Shown here: positions 37,969 to 48,839 of the stretch, in pieces
Layout of the letters: every line of letters begins with the position of its first letter
Position numbering within the stretch: position 1 is the first letter of the stretch
Source: Buddleja alternifolia
Taxonomy: Eukaryota > Streptophyta > Magnoliopsida > Lamiales > Scrophulariaceae
DNA: 64,000 nucleotides
Direction of reading: 5' to 3'
NCBI GenBank assembly: GCA_019426215.1
Contig: CM033401.1
Location: 7,755,134 to 7,819,133 of the forward strand
Translations under genes and position numbers: made by a program
Notes under the pieces: generated by a model
Seen by the model: only the letters and a program-made list of their open reading frames with translations
Told to the model about the DNA's origin: nothing
Databases searched by the model: none

Positions 37969-39074
37969 GAGTTAAATACTATTGGCCCCCCTGTGATATA
38001 TGAAATTTTTCAAAAACCCCCCTGTGATAAAAAAATTCACAAAACACCCCCTTACGAATTTTCAAATTATACACACTGCCCCCTTCGAGTATTTTACACT
38101 AATAATTTTGCTGTAAAGACAAAAATACCCTTACATTTTAAAGATATTTACACTATTCTTATCTTATTTACATATATTGTATTATTTTATTTTATAATTA
38201 TTTTTAATTTTTTTCTCCCCTTTCTTCTTCCCCAACCACCTTCTCCCCCAAAAACCTCCACCTCCAACCTCATATACACCACCACTTGCAAATCACACCA
38301 CCACCACTTTCACCTCAAAACCTGCAAACCACCAGCACCACCTTCACCTCAGACATGCAAATCGCCACCACCACCTTCACCTCCTATGCACCACCATCAC
38401 CATCTGCAATACCGTGCTGCCACCAACAACCCACCACGCCGTATAACTCCGATGTAGCTTCTTTAAAAAGGGGGCTGTTTGGGGGGAGGGGTAAGTCCTC
38501 CACCACACCGTCTCCTATTCTTGTTCTTCAAATCTGCAAAATTTGCAGATTTGAAGAACATCTTCAAATCTGCAAAAATTTGTAGATTTGAAGAACAATT
38601 GCAGATTTGAAGATGTTCTTCAAATCTGCAAATTTGGCAGATTTGAAGAAAACATATATTTTTTTTTACTTTTGATTAGTAACTGACAATCACATCACAA
38701 CATATTCATTCAAACGAAGAAGCTTAAAAACCATTTTATACAATCTCAGACAAGAAAACACCATTTTGCAGATGGGAGGCATCTCTCCCCCTTTGCAATA
38801 AATCTATAAAGATAGGGGATCTCTCCCCCTATTCAAATCAGCGGCGCAATGAGAGAAGAATGGCGGTTGTGCGCGGGCGGCGTAGGCAGAAGATGGGCGG
38901 CAGTGCGGCGGCGGCAGAGACGAGCTATGATTTATAGAAGGATGGCGACGGCAACGGGCTTCGATTTGTAGGAGGACGGCGACGGCGACTGAGTTGCAGA
39001 AGGCGGCGGCCGACGGCGTGAGGATGAATGGTGGTGTGGGGGTGGTAGCAGGTAAACATACATATACTTATCTG

Positions 39075-39107
<33 letters not shown>

Positions 39108-39503
39108 TAGTAATATGTCTTTATAAATTATATGTTAAAAAGTATATATTTATATATAAAATTTGTTTTAAAATTAAATAAATAATTAAATATAATATGT
39201 TTAATATGGACCGTTGATATCTTTTAGATCTATGGATGTGATTAATCAAATTTAAAGAATATATAGATATTAATCTGAACCGTAGATTTTATCCTATTTG
39301 ATCCAATGGTTGTTAATCAGGGGCAAAATTGTCCAAAAAGGTCAAAAAAATTATAACCAGTCGCACTACGCGCGAGTGAGGCGCGTAGGGGATTAAATTA
39401 TACCTTTATTTTTTTCGTAGAGGGGTGTGCTGTGAATTTTTTTATCACAGGGGATTTTTTGAATAATTAGAACTATCACATGGGGGTAATTGGGATTTAA
39501 CTC
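37969..39503. mobile_element. Mutator-type element, 1535 bp, 10-bp TSD
   Basis: Termini are gagttaaatactattggccc and ggggtaattgggatttaactc, with further inverted similarity (acccccctgtgataaaa / ttttatcacagggga). The 10-mer agctgaaatc flanks it at 37959-37968 and 39504-39513, and unit A has it once (26583-26592), proving the insertion. The interior holds a His/Pro-rich C/A block, a palindrome cluster (38525-38645) and a GGC-rich block (38840-39050). No transposase was seen. Confidence 0.88.
38525..38645. repeat. Palindrome cluster, AAATCTGCAAATTTGCAGATTT type
   Basis: Seven or so alternating 'tcaaatctgcaaa' and 'tttgcagatttgaaga' words form stacked inverted repeats. Nearly the same words occur in the UTP25-intron element at 22030-22130. 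Confidence 0.8.
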
Positions 39504-39788
39504 AGCTGAAATCTGTGTGGTCAAGAAGCTCGAGATTATCCTCTCTTTTATTCATTGCATAGTAGAAGCATTCTGTGTGAAGCTTCAAATATCAATTAGT
39601 GAATTCTTCCAAGTGAAAAATGAGAAAAAGGGCGTAGTTGAGATTACATAAACCTAACAAACCTTACAAAATCTTGTCTTATTTATTGCTTTCTATTCTT
39701 ACCTATACTCAATTAATTGAAAGCATACAAGTTTAAAATATTGCATTAAATTAAGCAACTTAATAAAAAAAAATTGAACGCTTCCAAA

Positions 39789-40312
39789 AGTGGTCCTCGA
39801 ATCAGACTGTAGAGGGGCAATTCATAGCATTGTGGACGCCTCCACGGCACATCATCAGTTTGATGTAATCACACACATCCGGGATGCCTTAAACCGGGAT
39901 TGGACAGTGGATGTCCAGTTAGTGTGGCGAGAAGCTAATAAAGTTGCGGACGAACTGGCCAAGATGGGTTTCGGTTCGAGTTTGAAGTTTAAGAACACAC
40001 CAGATGCGAGACTTCAACGAGCACTCCAAGATTATATAGATGGTCATACTTGGACCCATATTGTGACTATTAATCCGGGTTTGTCGGGTTAACGTCTTCT
40101 AAATAAGCAAAAAGAAATTACTCAACAGAAGGTACTCGGCTTCTGTGCTGGACTTGGATACAGTTTCTTCTTTCTTGCTTTTCCAAGAGATCAATGATGA
40201 GCCAAGGAAAAACAACCACCACTTGGTTTTGACACTCAAGCGACCCGCCCTGCTAAAGATCGATGCAAAGGTTACTAGGGTACACCCCTCCCATTGTATT
40301 CAAAAAAAAAAA
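39789..40312 (+). mobile_element. 5'-truncated LINE (L1-type) insertion with poly(A) and TSD
   Basis: The insertion carries an RNase H coding piece and ends in a run of 12 A. It is flanked by (A)9-ttgaacgcttccaaa on the left (39765-39788) and the same sequence on the right (40304-40328, overlapping the poly(A)). Unit A shows the site once (…aagtgaacgcttccaaac at about 26855). Target-primed reverse transcription at an A/T-rich site gives exactly this: truncated 5' end, poly(A), TSD of 15 bp or more. Confidence 0.88.
39790..40092 (+). pseudogene. C-terminal RNase H domain of a plant LINE, truncated
   Basis: The frame reads VVLESDCRGAIHSIVD … IRDALNRDWTVDVQLVWREANKVADELAKMGF and ends at TAA 40090-40092. 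LESDC and REANKVADELAKMG are hallmarks of the RNase H module (RVT_3 type) at the end of plant L1-like ORF2. The first catalytic Asp strand and everything upstream are missing because the copy is 5' truncated, so it cannot be functional. GTG at 39790 is not a real start. Confidence 0.85.
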
Positions 40313-40716
40313 ATTGAACGCTTCCAAACTCTTTATAACAAAAGACTAAAATCTTCCGTTGTGTTCACTCTTATATAGGCGCTATAACTTAATCCTACTT
40401 TGATTAAGCGTTCAAACCTTGTGTTATAAGTTAATTTCTTAAAACAGTCTTCAGTCAACGCTAGCTTAGCGTCGAGCCTTCTTTGAAGCGTCCAAAATTT
40501 TTAAGTACGAAATTTTTTGAAGTTTGAAAAACTTCAAGGTCTATTCAACCCCGTTCTAAACCTTTTTTGTATGCCATTTGGGATCACCAATAACTTATAA
40601 AATGAAATTTCCAATTGTGTTGCAATTTTTTTTTCGTATTCATCATTTATTTCATTCACTGGATAAAATGATATGTTGAATGTAAATATATATAGATGGA
40701 GAAATAACATTATCTT

Positions 40717-42407
40717 TGTTAGGAATTTCATGTTAGATGTTTTGATGATGACAATTAGGAATCTTGTTAGACCCCAAAGTTATGTATGCTTAAATTTCAT
40801 AAATACTTGTATAAGCATTTGAACATTAGAAATGTATAGCCTTTATTTATCTTTTACTTTTGACACTCATAGATCAAGAAGTCGGTTAGATTAAGCGTTT
40901 GATACTTTCTGAGTGAGCTTATCAAGGCTGCGAAATCTGAAGACTCCAAGCGTCCAAGAAATCAATAGTGAATGAAGTTTGAAGAAGTTCACTCTAAGCG
41001 CCTGACATGTTCTGAGTGAGGTGTCAAATAACGAAGACTGAAGTCTCAAGCGTCTACTCTTCTAAATAAAGTCTGAAGACTTTTCCAAGCGTCTAAACAT
41101 TAAATAATCCTCCAGATTAAATGGAACTTTCATCTCATGAATGAAGCGTCTATCAAATGACAAACATTCTCCTGAAGCGTCAGATTGAAAGTAGTTTAAT
41201 GCAAATATTCTCAGTGCATTAAATGCCAACGGGCACTTAATTCAAATGCATTAAATGCTGATAATAGCATTAAATGTGATAAGCACTTTCAGACGTACGG
41301 AGAAGCCACCCTATTGGACTGTCAACAATTCAAAGACTGCAGCACCAACTTTTGTGCAGCAGATTTTCATGAAAAAGGACAAAAGTTGTTCACTCGTGAA
41401 AGTGAGAGACACGCGCCCTTGCATGTGTCAAACGGACACTTTTTCCAAGAATGCCTATAAATAGAACTTCAACAACAAGCCAAATAGAGAACAATTATCA
41501 AGCCAAATTGTTGTTACATTGAAGTCTCATTCCTTAAACTCTCAGAAAAGCCAGAATACTCAAGAAAATATTCTCTTTGCTTTTCATCAAATCCTGAGAC
41601 AGTCAACCCAATATCTCAAACATTCTTTTTGAAAAAACTACACTACTACTGAGATATTCCAGTTGTTTGAACTTCATCAAAATCAAACAAAACTTTTTAG
41701 AAAAACTCTATCCAAGCCTCGCAATCTGTGTGAAGTCGAAGTTGGATACTTGCCATATTTCTGGGTGAAAGAAGCAAGGGGATTGAAGTGATTTGGAGCA
41801 GAAATCTGTGTGATCAAGGAGTTCAAGTCATCGACATCCATCTCTCCCTAATTTGTAGAAGATTCTGTGTGATTCCTTGAAAATCATTTTAGTGGATTGC
41901 CTCCAAGTGTTCGAGGAGAAGAAGGACGTAGTTGGGATTACACCACCCAACGAACCTTACAAATATTGTGTCATTTACTTTTCAGTCATTTTTTTAGCTA
42001 TCATATCATTGCATAAATTGATTAAGTAAAACACAATCAAAAGCTAAGCAACTAAAAAACCTTTTGTGACGGTAAAGCTTTCGAAGAGAAGACTCCAAAA
42101 GTCATTATGTTGTGCTAACACTGATTAAAGAACTGAACGCTTAACCTACTTGGTCAAAGTATTCAAATCTTGAAGTCTGAGTTAACTTCCTAAAAACAGT
42201 CTTCATCAGACGCTTCGCCAAAGCGCCAATATTTTTAAGTGAATGCTTAAGTCAAGCGTTAGACACTTCAAGCGTCTATCTTTTCAAGCGTCCAAAAATC
42301 TTTTAGTACGAAACTTTTTGAAGTCGAAAAACACTTCAGGGTCTATTCAACCAATAGACCCCCCCCCCCCCCTTCTAGACCCTTTCGTATGCCACTTGGG
42401 ACCAACA
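40717..42407. mobile_element. Solo LTR, 1691 bp, 5-bp TSD
   Basis: It starts tgttaggaatttcatgttag, ends cttgggaccaaca, and is flanked by atctt on both sides (40712-40716, 42408-42412). Unit A has one atctt at 27254-27258 and no insertion. TG…CA ends and a 5-bp TSD define an LTR; no internal region or second LTR is present, so it is the product of LTR-LTR recombination. It carries a 14-C homopolymer near 42359. Sequence stretches shared with the older LTR remnants place both in one family. The superfamily (copia or gypsy) cannot be told from the LTR. Confidence 0.92.
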
Positions 42408-42412
42408 ATCTT

Positions 42413-42556
42413 GATGCTAATATAATACTTTTAAAAATAATAATAGGTATTTTTTGCATTTAGAAATGGCAAAATCTGAAAATGGCCTACTAGAAGATCA
42501 TAATTATGGTTAAAACATCCTAATCAACTAAGTAAGATATTTTTTTGCGTCATTAG
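42413..42556. other. Unit B spacer
   Basis: Matches 27259-27426 with a small deletion around 'gttaggaattgtaccttctc'. Confidence 0.6.
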
Positions 42557-42565
42557 ATTATCTTT

Positions 42566-43421
42566 GGCCAAATACCATCAATAGTCCCTCAGTTCTATCA
42601 TTTGTCCCACTTTAGTCCCTTATCTCTCAAATGCACTCAAACAGTCTCTCAAATCTATTGTTTGTCTCACTTTAGTCCCTTGTCACTCAAACGTGCTCAA
42701 ATAGTCTCTTAACTCTCAAATTCATCTCATTAAAGTCCCTTTTTCTCTTTCCCCCATTCCCCCCCCCCCCCCAAAACCCTAACCCTTACCCACATTTTCC
42801 CTCATCCCACTCTCCTAGCTCAATCCCCTATCCATCTCCTCCACCTTCCATCCATCGTCTATGTTGCCACCACTGCTACCCTTCTCAAATTGCGTCGCCT
42901 GCTGCCAACCCTTTGAAAATCAAATGTCGTTCCCCCCACCTTAGGAAAATCAAACACCGCAACCTGCCCTTTGAAAGTCCAACAATGTTGCCCCATCCTC
43001 TGCAAATCCAACATTATCGCCTCATCCGTGCATCCTCCTCTACCATCTAAAAATTGCCAGCCTCCTCCTACCATCTAAAAATCGCCCGCCTCCTCCTCCA
43101 CTATCTACAAATCATGCAGCTAACTCTATCCCGCTGCTCATCTCCTCTCGCCATTGCTGCCCTGTTACCCACTTTTAATTGTTACAGATGGTTGCTGGGT
43201 AGTTTTGGAGGAAATTTGTGTGCAAAAGTAAAAATAAAAATAATTTTTTTTAAGGACTTTAATGGAATGAATTTAAGAATATAGGGACTATTTGAGCACA
43301 TTTAAGAGATGAGGGACTAAAGTGGGACATATAATTGAGGGACTATTTGAGTGTATTTGAAAGACGAGAGATTAAAGTGGTACAAATGATAGAATTGAGG
43401 GACGATTAATGGTATTTGGCC
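42566..43421. mobile_element. Mutator-type element, unit B copy, 856 bp, perfect 9-bp TSD
   Basis: Same element as 27436-28415. TIRs are ggccaaataccatcaatagt … attaatggtatttggcc, and attatcttt flanks both sides (42557-42565, 43422-43430). It is shorter than the unit A copy mainly because about 110 bp just inside the left TIR is missing. Confidence 0.88.
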
Positions 43422-43490
43422 ATTATCTTTCAAACATACCCTATCAAGATATATTAGTTTTATGTTCATAATTATTTTACAATTTGATTA

Positions 43491-44277
43491 CGGTAAAACC
43501 TCCATACAGTAATATCCTCGAGACCGGAGAAAAATATTACTATAGAGAGGTTATTCTTAAATAGAGGTTTACATATAAAAATTATAATTTAAAAAAATAA
43601 CTAATATACATTATACGACACTTGAAAATGTGTCCCTTCATATTTTAAAAACATGAATTTAAAAGATATATAAGATTCATGAATTTGAAAAAAATAAATG
43701 TAAGTACATATTCATGAGTTTTAAAAAAATAAATGTACGTACATCATGCATGTACATTGAGTATATATTAGATTTAGAAGATTCATTCATGTACGTATCT
43801 AGAAAATGTAAAAAAAATGTATGTACATCATGTATGCATTTAAAATATTCACTCATGTATGTTGTATCTTCGAAATATCTTCTCGTTTTTTTTCTATACA
43901 TATATAAATGCTAGCATAATCATGAATTTCATTATCATTTCAAAGCATACATTTTTTACTTCAAGTAAGTCATGGCACCTAAAAACAAACGAACTCAGAC
44001 AACTTTAGATAAGTATTTCATATCATCTTAAGTTTAATGTAATATAGTTAAATAATTCTAAATATTTTATATAGATATATAAATATATCTGAAATTTAAT
44101 GTCATTTTATTACTATATGGAGGTAAATTTTTTAAGGATGGTCCTAAAAAAAATGGAATATTATAATGTAGAGTTTATTCTTGTTTATAACTGGTCCCAA
44201 GTTGGGACTTTGAATTTTTATTACTATAAGAAAGTTATTCTTATATAAAGTATTCTTGTATAGAGGTTTTACTATTG
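43491..44277. mobile_element. pogo/Lemi1-like MITE, unit B copy
   Basis: Counterpart of 28485-29275. The left end is cggtaaaacctccatacagt (first CA mutated to CG) and the right end ..tagaggttttactattg, so both termini are decayed compared with unit A. Confidence 0.75.
43972..44031 (+). pseudogene. 19-codon PIP-box-like frame, unit B copy
   Basis: Identical to the frame at 28975 through QTTLDKYF. The only change is in the antepenultimate codon (TTA to TCA), after the motif. Confidence 0.45.
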
Positions 44278-45884
44278 TAATAAAAAAAAGTTTGATTATT
44301 TTTTGAATCATTATTTATAAGGATAATCTTATTTTCTCAGTTTCTAGATTTTAGAAAAAAACTTGAACTCAATCTCATCATATATATTTTTGATGGAGGT
44401 TGATTAAATCGCAGCCACATAAAGTATGTAAAGAATAACAATTCAAACTCATTTATTTTGGATGGAGTTTGAAATTTGAATTGCAGCCATATACTAAAGA
44501 ATAATAAAGTATGCAACGGTGGAACACTTGATGCGTGCGACCAATTACATAAAATATAAGACAAATATTTTACTTATGTTTGTATAATAAATATTCTTAA
44601 TTATTTTAATAAATAAATGAATTTATGATAAGTTAACAAAAAAAAGTATTTAAAAATAAAATAAAGTAAAATATTACCCAGACTGTCACAAGTTGTGGCT
44701 CTCTCCTCTTTTATGGAATTAGATAGAATTTTTATGGAACAAAATTATAACTATCAACCCGAATTTGTCGGACTAGATATGTAGGGTCTCTTCCTCTTAA
44801 TTAAAAAAAAATTATATTACGATGAGAAAAGCAAAATAAATAGAGAAGAGACAGATGAGAAAACGGTGAGAGAAAAAAGTAGTTAAAAACTATCTTGGAT
44901 ATTATCTATTTAAATGGGGGTTAATTTTGTCTTTCGACTTAAAATACACCATGATGATTATTCTAAACCCCTCGCACTTAATAAAATAAGTATACAAGTA
45001 TAGATAGTATGAGAAATATTTTTGAAGGAGCACTGGAGTTAGTTTACAATATTATTTTCAAAATTTTTTAAAACAAAACAAAAAAAAGAAAATCTAAAGG
45101 TTGACTCGGGGATTTTTTCGAAAAATACAAAATAAAAATATATAAAATGGAAATTCAGGTAAACAAGAATTCTTCCCAAAGTCCCAAGTCCAAAATAAAA
45201 TGGAACCATACACAATGCACTTTATGTCATAGTTAGTAAAATACGGGATGAAAGAAGTTCGTCATTTAATACGGACGTGTATATTATGAAACTCTATTGA
45301 AAGTTAAGGTGAAAAATTCGGCTAAAAAGTACGAGAACGGAAAATAAACGGATTAGTAGACGTACGAGTATAATACGAATATAAATTAACTATTGTGAAG
45401 TAAAAATACGGCTTAGTTCTATATAAATTTGTAAGATTTATTGTTTGTACTCGCTTTTAATTTATACAAATAATATTTTATATGAGTTATTAATTGAAAA
45501 TAATTAATATTTTGATAAATTATTAACATTCAGAGTTTTTAATTATATAATACTCAATTAGCATTTATAATAATTAATAATAATTTGTAAGTTTTATATT
45601 AAAAAAATTTTTTTGCCAAAATTAAAGTATTATTTGTCGAGTATTATACGAGATATGTAAAGTACATGCACTAAACAGTTCAATTCAAAAGTACTAATAT
45701 TATTCATTACGACGAAAACAAATGTATTTTTCAATTATATTTATATACATATATCATATGGGTATAATACAAAGTGAGACGTTAGAGATATAGACCAGGA
45801 CTAACTCGATTTAACAATTAACATAGATTTTTCCAAAATATGTTCATCCAAAATAGAAAATATCTTTTCTGGCAATTTAATTTA
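44278..45884. other. AT-rich intergenic sequence of unit B
   Basis: Aligns with 29278-31032. It lacks the 30655 MITE. No gene was seen. Confidence 0.5.
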
Positions 45885-46239
45885 GGGATAATTGCATAAA
45901 ACCTCCTGTGTACTTTCAAAAATGCTAAAAAGCCCCATGTATTAACGAAATAGACTAATCACCCTCTATGTTCTTAAAAAGTGTGCAAAAATTCAAATTG
46001 CGCGTTTTTCATTTTTTTTACTTTTATTGACGTGTACATTTATCATTTATACACTCTTTATACTTTATTAAAGGTAGATAGCGTTAATTCACCCAAAAAA
46101 ACACATTTTTTTTCTATCATTTTAATAAATTTGACTTTTTTTCATATTTTTTAAGAATATAGGGGGCTATAGCCTATTTTATTAATACAAAAAAAAAATT
46201 AGTATTTTCAAAATAACAGAAATTTTATGCAATTATCCC
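45885..46239. mobile_element. MITE (Mutator-type ends), 355 bp, perfect 9-bp TSD, only in unit B
   Basis: Termini are gggataattgcataaaa and ttttatgcaattatccc. The flanking tttaattta occurs at 45876-45884 and 46240-46248, and once in unit A (31033-31041). It is inserted 52 bp before the copy B start codon, inside the likely promoter or leader. Confidence 0.92.
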
Positions 46240-46290
46240 TTTAATTTACAACAAAACTCTGCACAATCTTCACCTACCCACGTTCCTTTC

Positions 46291-48839
46291 ATGGCAGAAG
46301 GCAAAGACGATTCACAAGTCAACCATCCCCACCAAACTCCATCCGTGAGCTTTTTTACTCTCTGTTTTTTTGAGTTGATTATACAGTTAAAAATCCAGTC
46401 TTTAATTGATACTTCTTTCAATATTCATGTTTGATTTGATGTATTTATGCAGTATTTAACCTGATCAATTTGATTCTGTTTTATGCCTGCCTAGCTTAGG
46501 GGACTATATGTTAATGGAATTTAATATATTTTTATATATATATATATATGTATGTATATGTTTGTAGTTTTTAATTATGGAATTATTGTAGTTTGTGGAG
46601 GTATTGTGCAAGGCTTCCGGCAAAATTAGGCGTTTTTCCATCGGAACCGAAGCGGGTTTCGCGGTTAATTTGATAAACAAGAAGTTGATTAATGATGGTG
46701 GTGGTGGGAATGGATTATTAGTATCCCACATTGAGGCAGTTAAAGGAGGAGGAGAAGAGCCTGTCAGTTTTGGCCCCAATTCATTGCTCGTTCATTACGG
46801 ATCCGGTTGGAAGTTGCAAACTGTCGTTGAATCAATTGGTGAACCACTTTCTGATTTTGTGAAATTTTAAGATTTTTCGACATTTATTTGACTTTGTATT
46901 TGTGTGTGTAGTTTTGATTGTTAGTATATCACGACTGATTAGTGTTGCTGATATGTTATTGTTGTTGTTTCTTGTTGTAGGTGATAAAGGATTATATATT
47001 GGCACAACGAGAGTTCGGAAAGTGCCTGCTAAAGTACGATGTTTTCTGTTTGAGAATTTTGGTTTGTGTTTGATGAAAATTCTTTTTTGGAGCAAAGAAA
47101 ACTATTATAGGGATGAGAATGTTTGGGAAAGAGTTCTGAAAGCATATGCTACGGTACGAGGTCTTTGATGTCGTATTGTTGGGTATGCTTTTATGATGAA
47201 ATGGGGTTTTGAGGGAAATAAGATTAGTTTGGTTACAAGAAAGATGGTGGATTTTGATTTTTACATAACAATGCTAGCTAAGAAAACCTAAGAAGATGGT
47301 CAAATTAATGTGTTAATGTAGATTAGGTGGAATAATGTTTGATTCCCTAAAACGGTCAATCCACATACCGGGTTGCAATAATTTAAGGAAAACGAGAAAT
47401 GAACATAGAGGCATGAAAACAAATGAAAGCAAGATCTTTTGGTTATTGGCTTGTGCATGTGGATCTTCTTGTTCTTGAATAAGATATGGGTTATACTTCC
47501 TGATACGAAACCTCGGACTGTGAATAGCTGTCTAGTAAATAAGTACTTTGTTTTGTTTCAATTTTGTCAATGAAACACAGTCCACGAAAGGGAGTTTCAT
47601 ATTGGCACTGAGAAATACATTATTTGTTGCCTGAGAAAAAGTAATGGAGCATCGGTAGTAATTTTTGGAGGCCTAATATCAGTTCTTAAAACACGACTAA
47701 ATAACTTTTTTCCATCATGAAACTTTAGATTATACCCCTAAACGAGTCGAGTCGAGCCGAACAAATTGTTGTTCAAGCTTGTTTGAAGTACAATCGAGCT
47801 TCAAAATTTGTATTTGAGCTTATTTGATTTGTTAATCGAACTAAGCTCAAACGAGCTTTAATCGAGTCGAACACGAGTCTAGCTCGAGCAGTTTGACTTT
47901 TTAGTTCATGTTTTTATCACTTTTTTACTAATCGAGCCGAGCTCAAGTCGAGCTTTAAAACTTATCAAACATAAAAAATTGTTCAAGCTTGGTTTGATAC
48001 GTTTACGAACCGAGCTCAATCGAGCTTTTAGCGATCGAGCTCGAGTCAAGTGTCGAGTAGTTTGGTTCGTCTTTCAGCCTTAATTGTAGTAGGACATTAG
48101 AAGCTAGCTATCCAATGTGGTTTCATATGGATATGCACAGTTTTGTTATAGATCGTATATAATAGGTAGCTAAATTTATAAATAACTAAATAATAACACC
48201 TTTAATTTTGCTTGCATTATGCAACAAATCACCTAATCTGCTCACAGAAGTTATTGGTCAAATATGATCATCCGTTTCCCAATTAAGAGTCATAGTTTTA
48301 TTAATTATAGTATCCTTTTATATGTTCATTGATATTCACTGCATTTACTCACAGTATGGACGACAGTCATCATGGTATTCTATAAACACACTTGTACAAT
48401 TTAGTTAAATATCAAAAGTATACTCTTATTCCTTCTCTGTTGCCGCTTGCCAAGAGAATGCCAACATTTTTTTTTACCAATTTGCATAGCTAAATCGTGA
48501 TTCTAGGATACAGGGTGGTTTATCTTTTGTATTTATATTGGAATCGAAGCAGAAAAATCTACTTACGAATGTTTAATGGTGTTCTTTTGCTCTTAATTAT
48601 GAATATCTAGTTGTAAAAGCTAGTTTAATGTATCACTGGTGTTTTTGCAGGGAATTGATGTTTCAGATTCTACAGGGATAGTAACACAAAAGCCTATCGG
48701 TCTCGTGTACATTGGGAAGATATTGCTTGTTTTTGTTCTACTATTTGCTTTTGGTGCAGTTTTCACTTTGGCTTTGGAAAACCTCCCGAGATCCATTTTG
48801 TATGTCAACTCATCAGATTTGGACGTAACTTGGATGTAA
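46291..48839 (+). CDS. Small single-pass membrane protein of unknown function, copy B
   Basis: Exons 46291-46344, 46592-46838, 46981-47033 and 48651-48839 join to 543 nt (180 aa) with all GT-AG introns. It is paralogous to copy A with the same exon lengths except the last. In exon 2, eight of 83 residues differ (for example YGSDW in A is YGSGW here, VDY is VHY). The membrane segment (IGKILLVFVLLFAFGAVF) is intact. The C-terminus is SSDLDVTWM instead of SSV because a small indel removes the TGA used in A. Intron 3 carries a 350-bp MITE, and a 355-bp MITE sits just upstream. No inactivating change was seen; whether it is expressed cannot be told. Confidence 0.85.
47733..48082. mobile_element. 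Foldback hAT-like MITE in intron 3 of copy B
   Basis: It is rich in 'tcgagc' words (cgagtcgagtcgagccgaac, atcgagctcgagtc) and has inverted ends tacccctaaacgag and gtctttcagcctta. Copy A has no insertion (about 32518). It is related to the element at 62378-62720, in opposite orientation. The TSD is not clean. Confidence 0.75.

Larger units (their letters stand above)
37555..40589. mobile_element. LTR remnant, unit B copy, split by two insertions
   Basis: It matches 26189-27130 in three blocks: 37555-37968, 39504-39788 and 40313-40589. It ends 'gggatcacca' where copy A has 'gggatcaaca'. The gaps are a Mutator-type element and a LINE fragment. Confidence 0.75.

Noticed and set aside
37993..38585. 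A 154-codon His/Pro-rich frame and a 99-codon overlapping frame
   Set aside because: They start in the TIR of the 37969 element and run through a low-complexity C/A block. No homologue is recognised and the unfilled site shows it is transposon DNA.
46902..47168. 88-codon frame continuing past exon 3 of copy B
   Set aside because: Includes intron sequence. The copy A counterpart has a stop and indels beyond the exon 3 donor, so the extension is not conserved.
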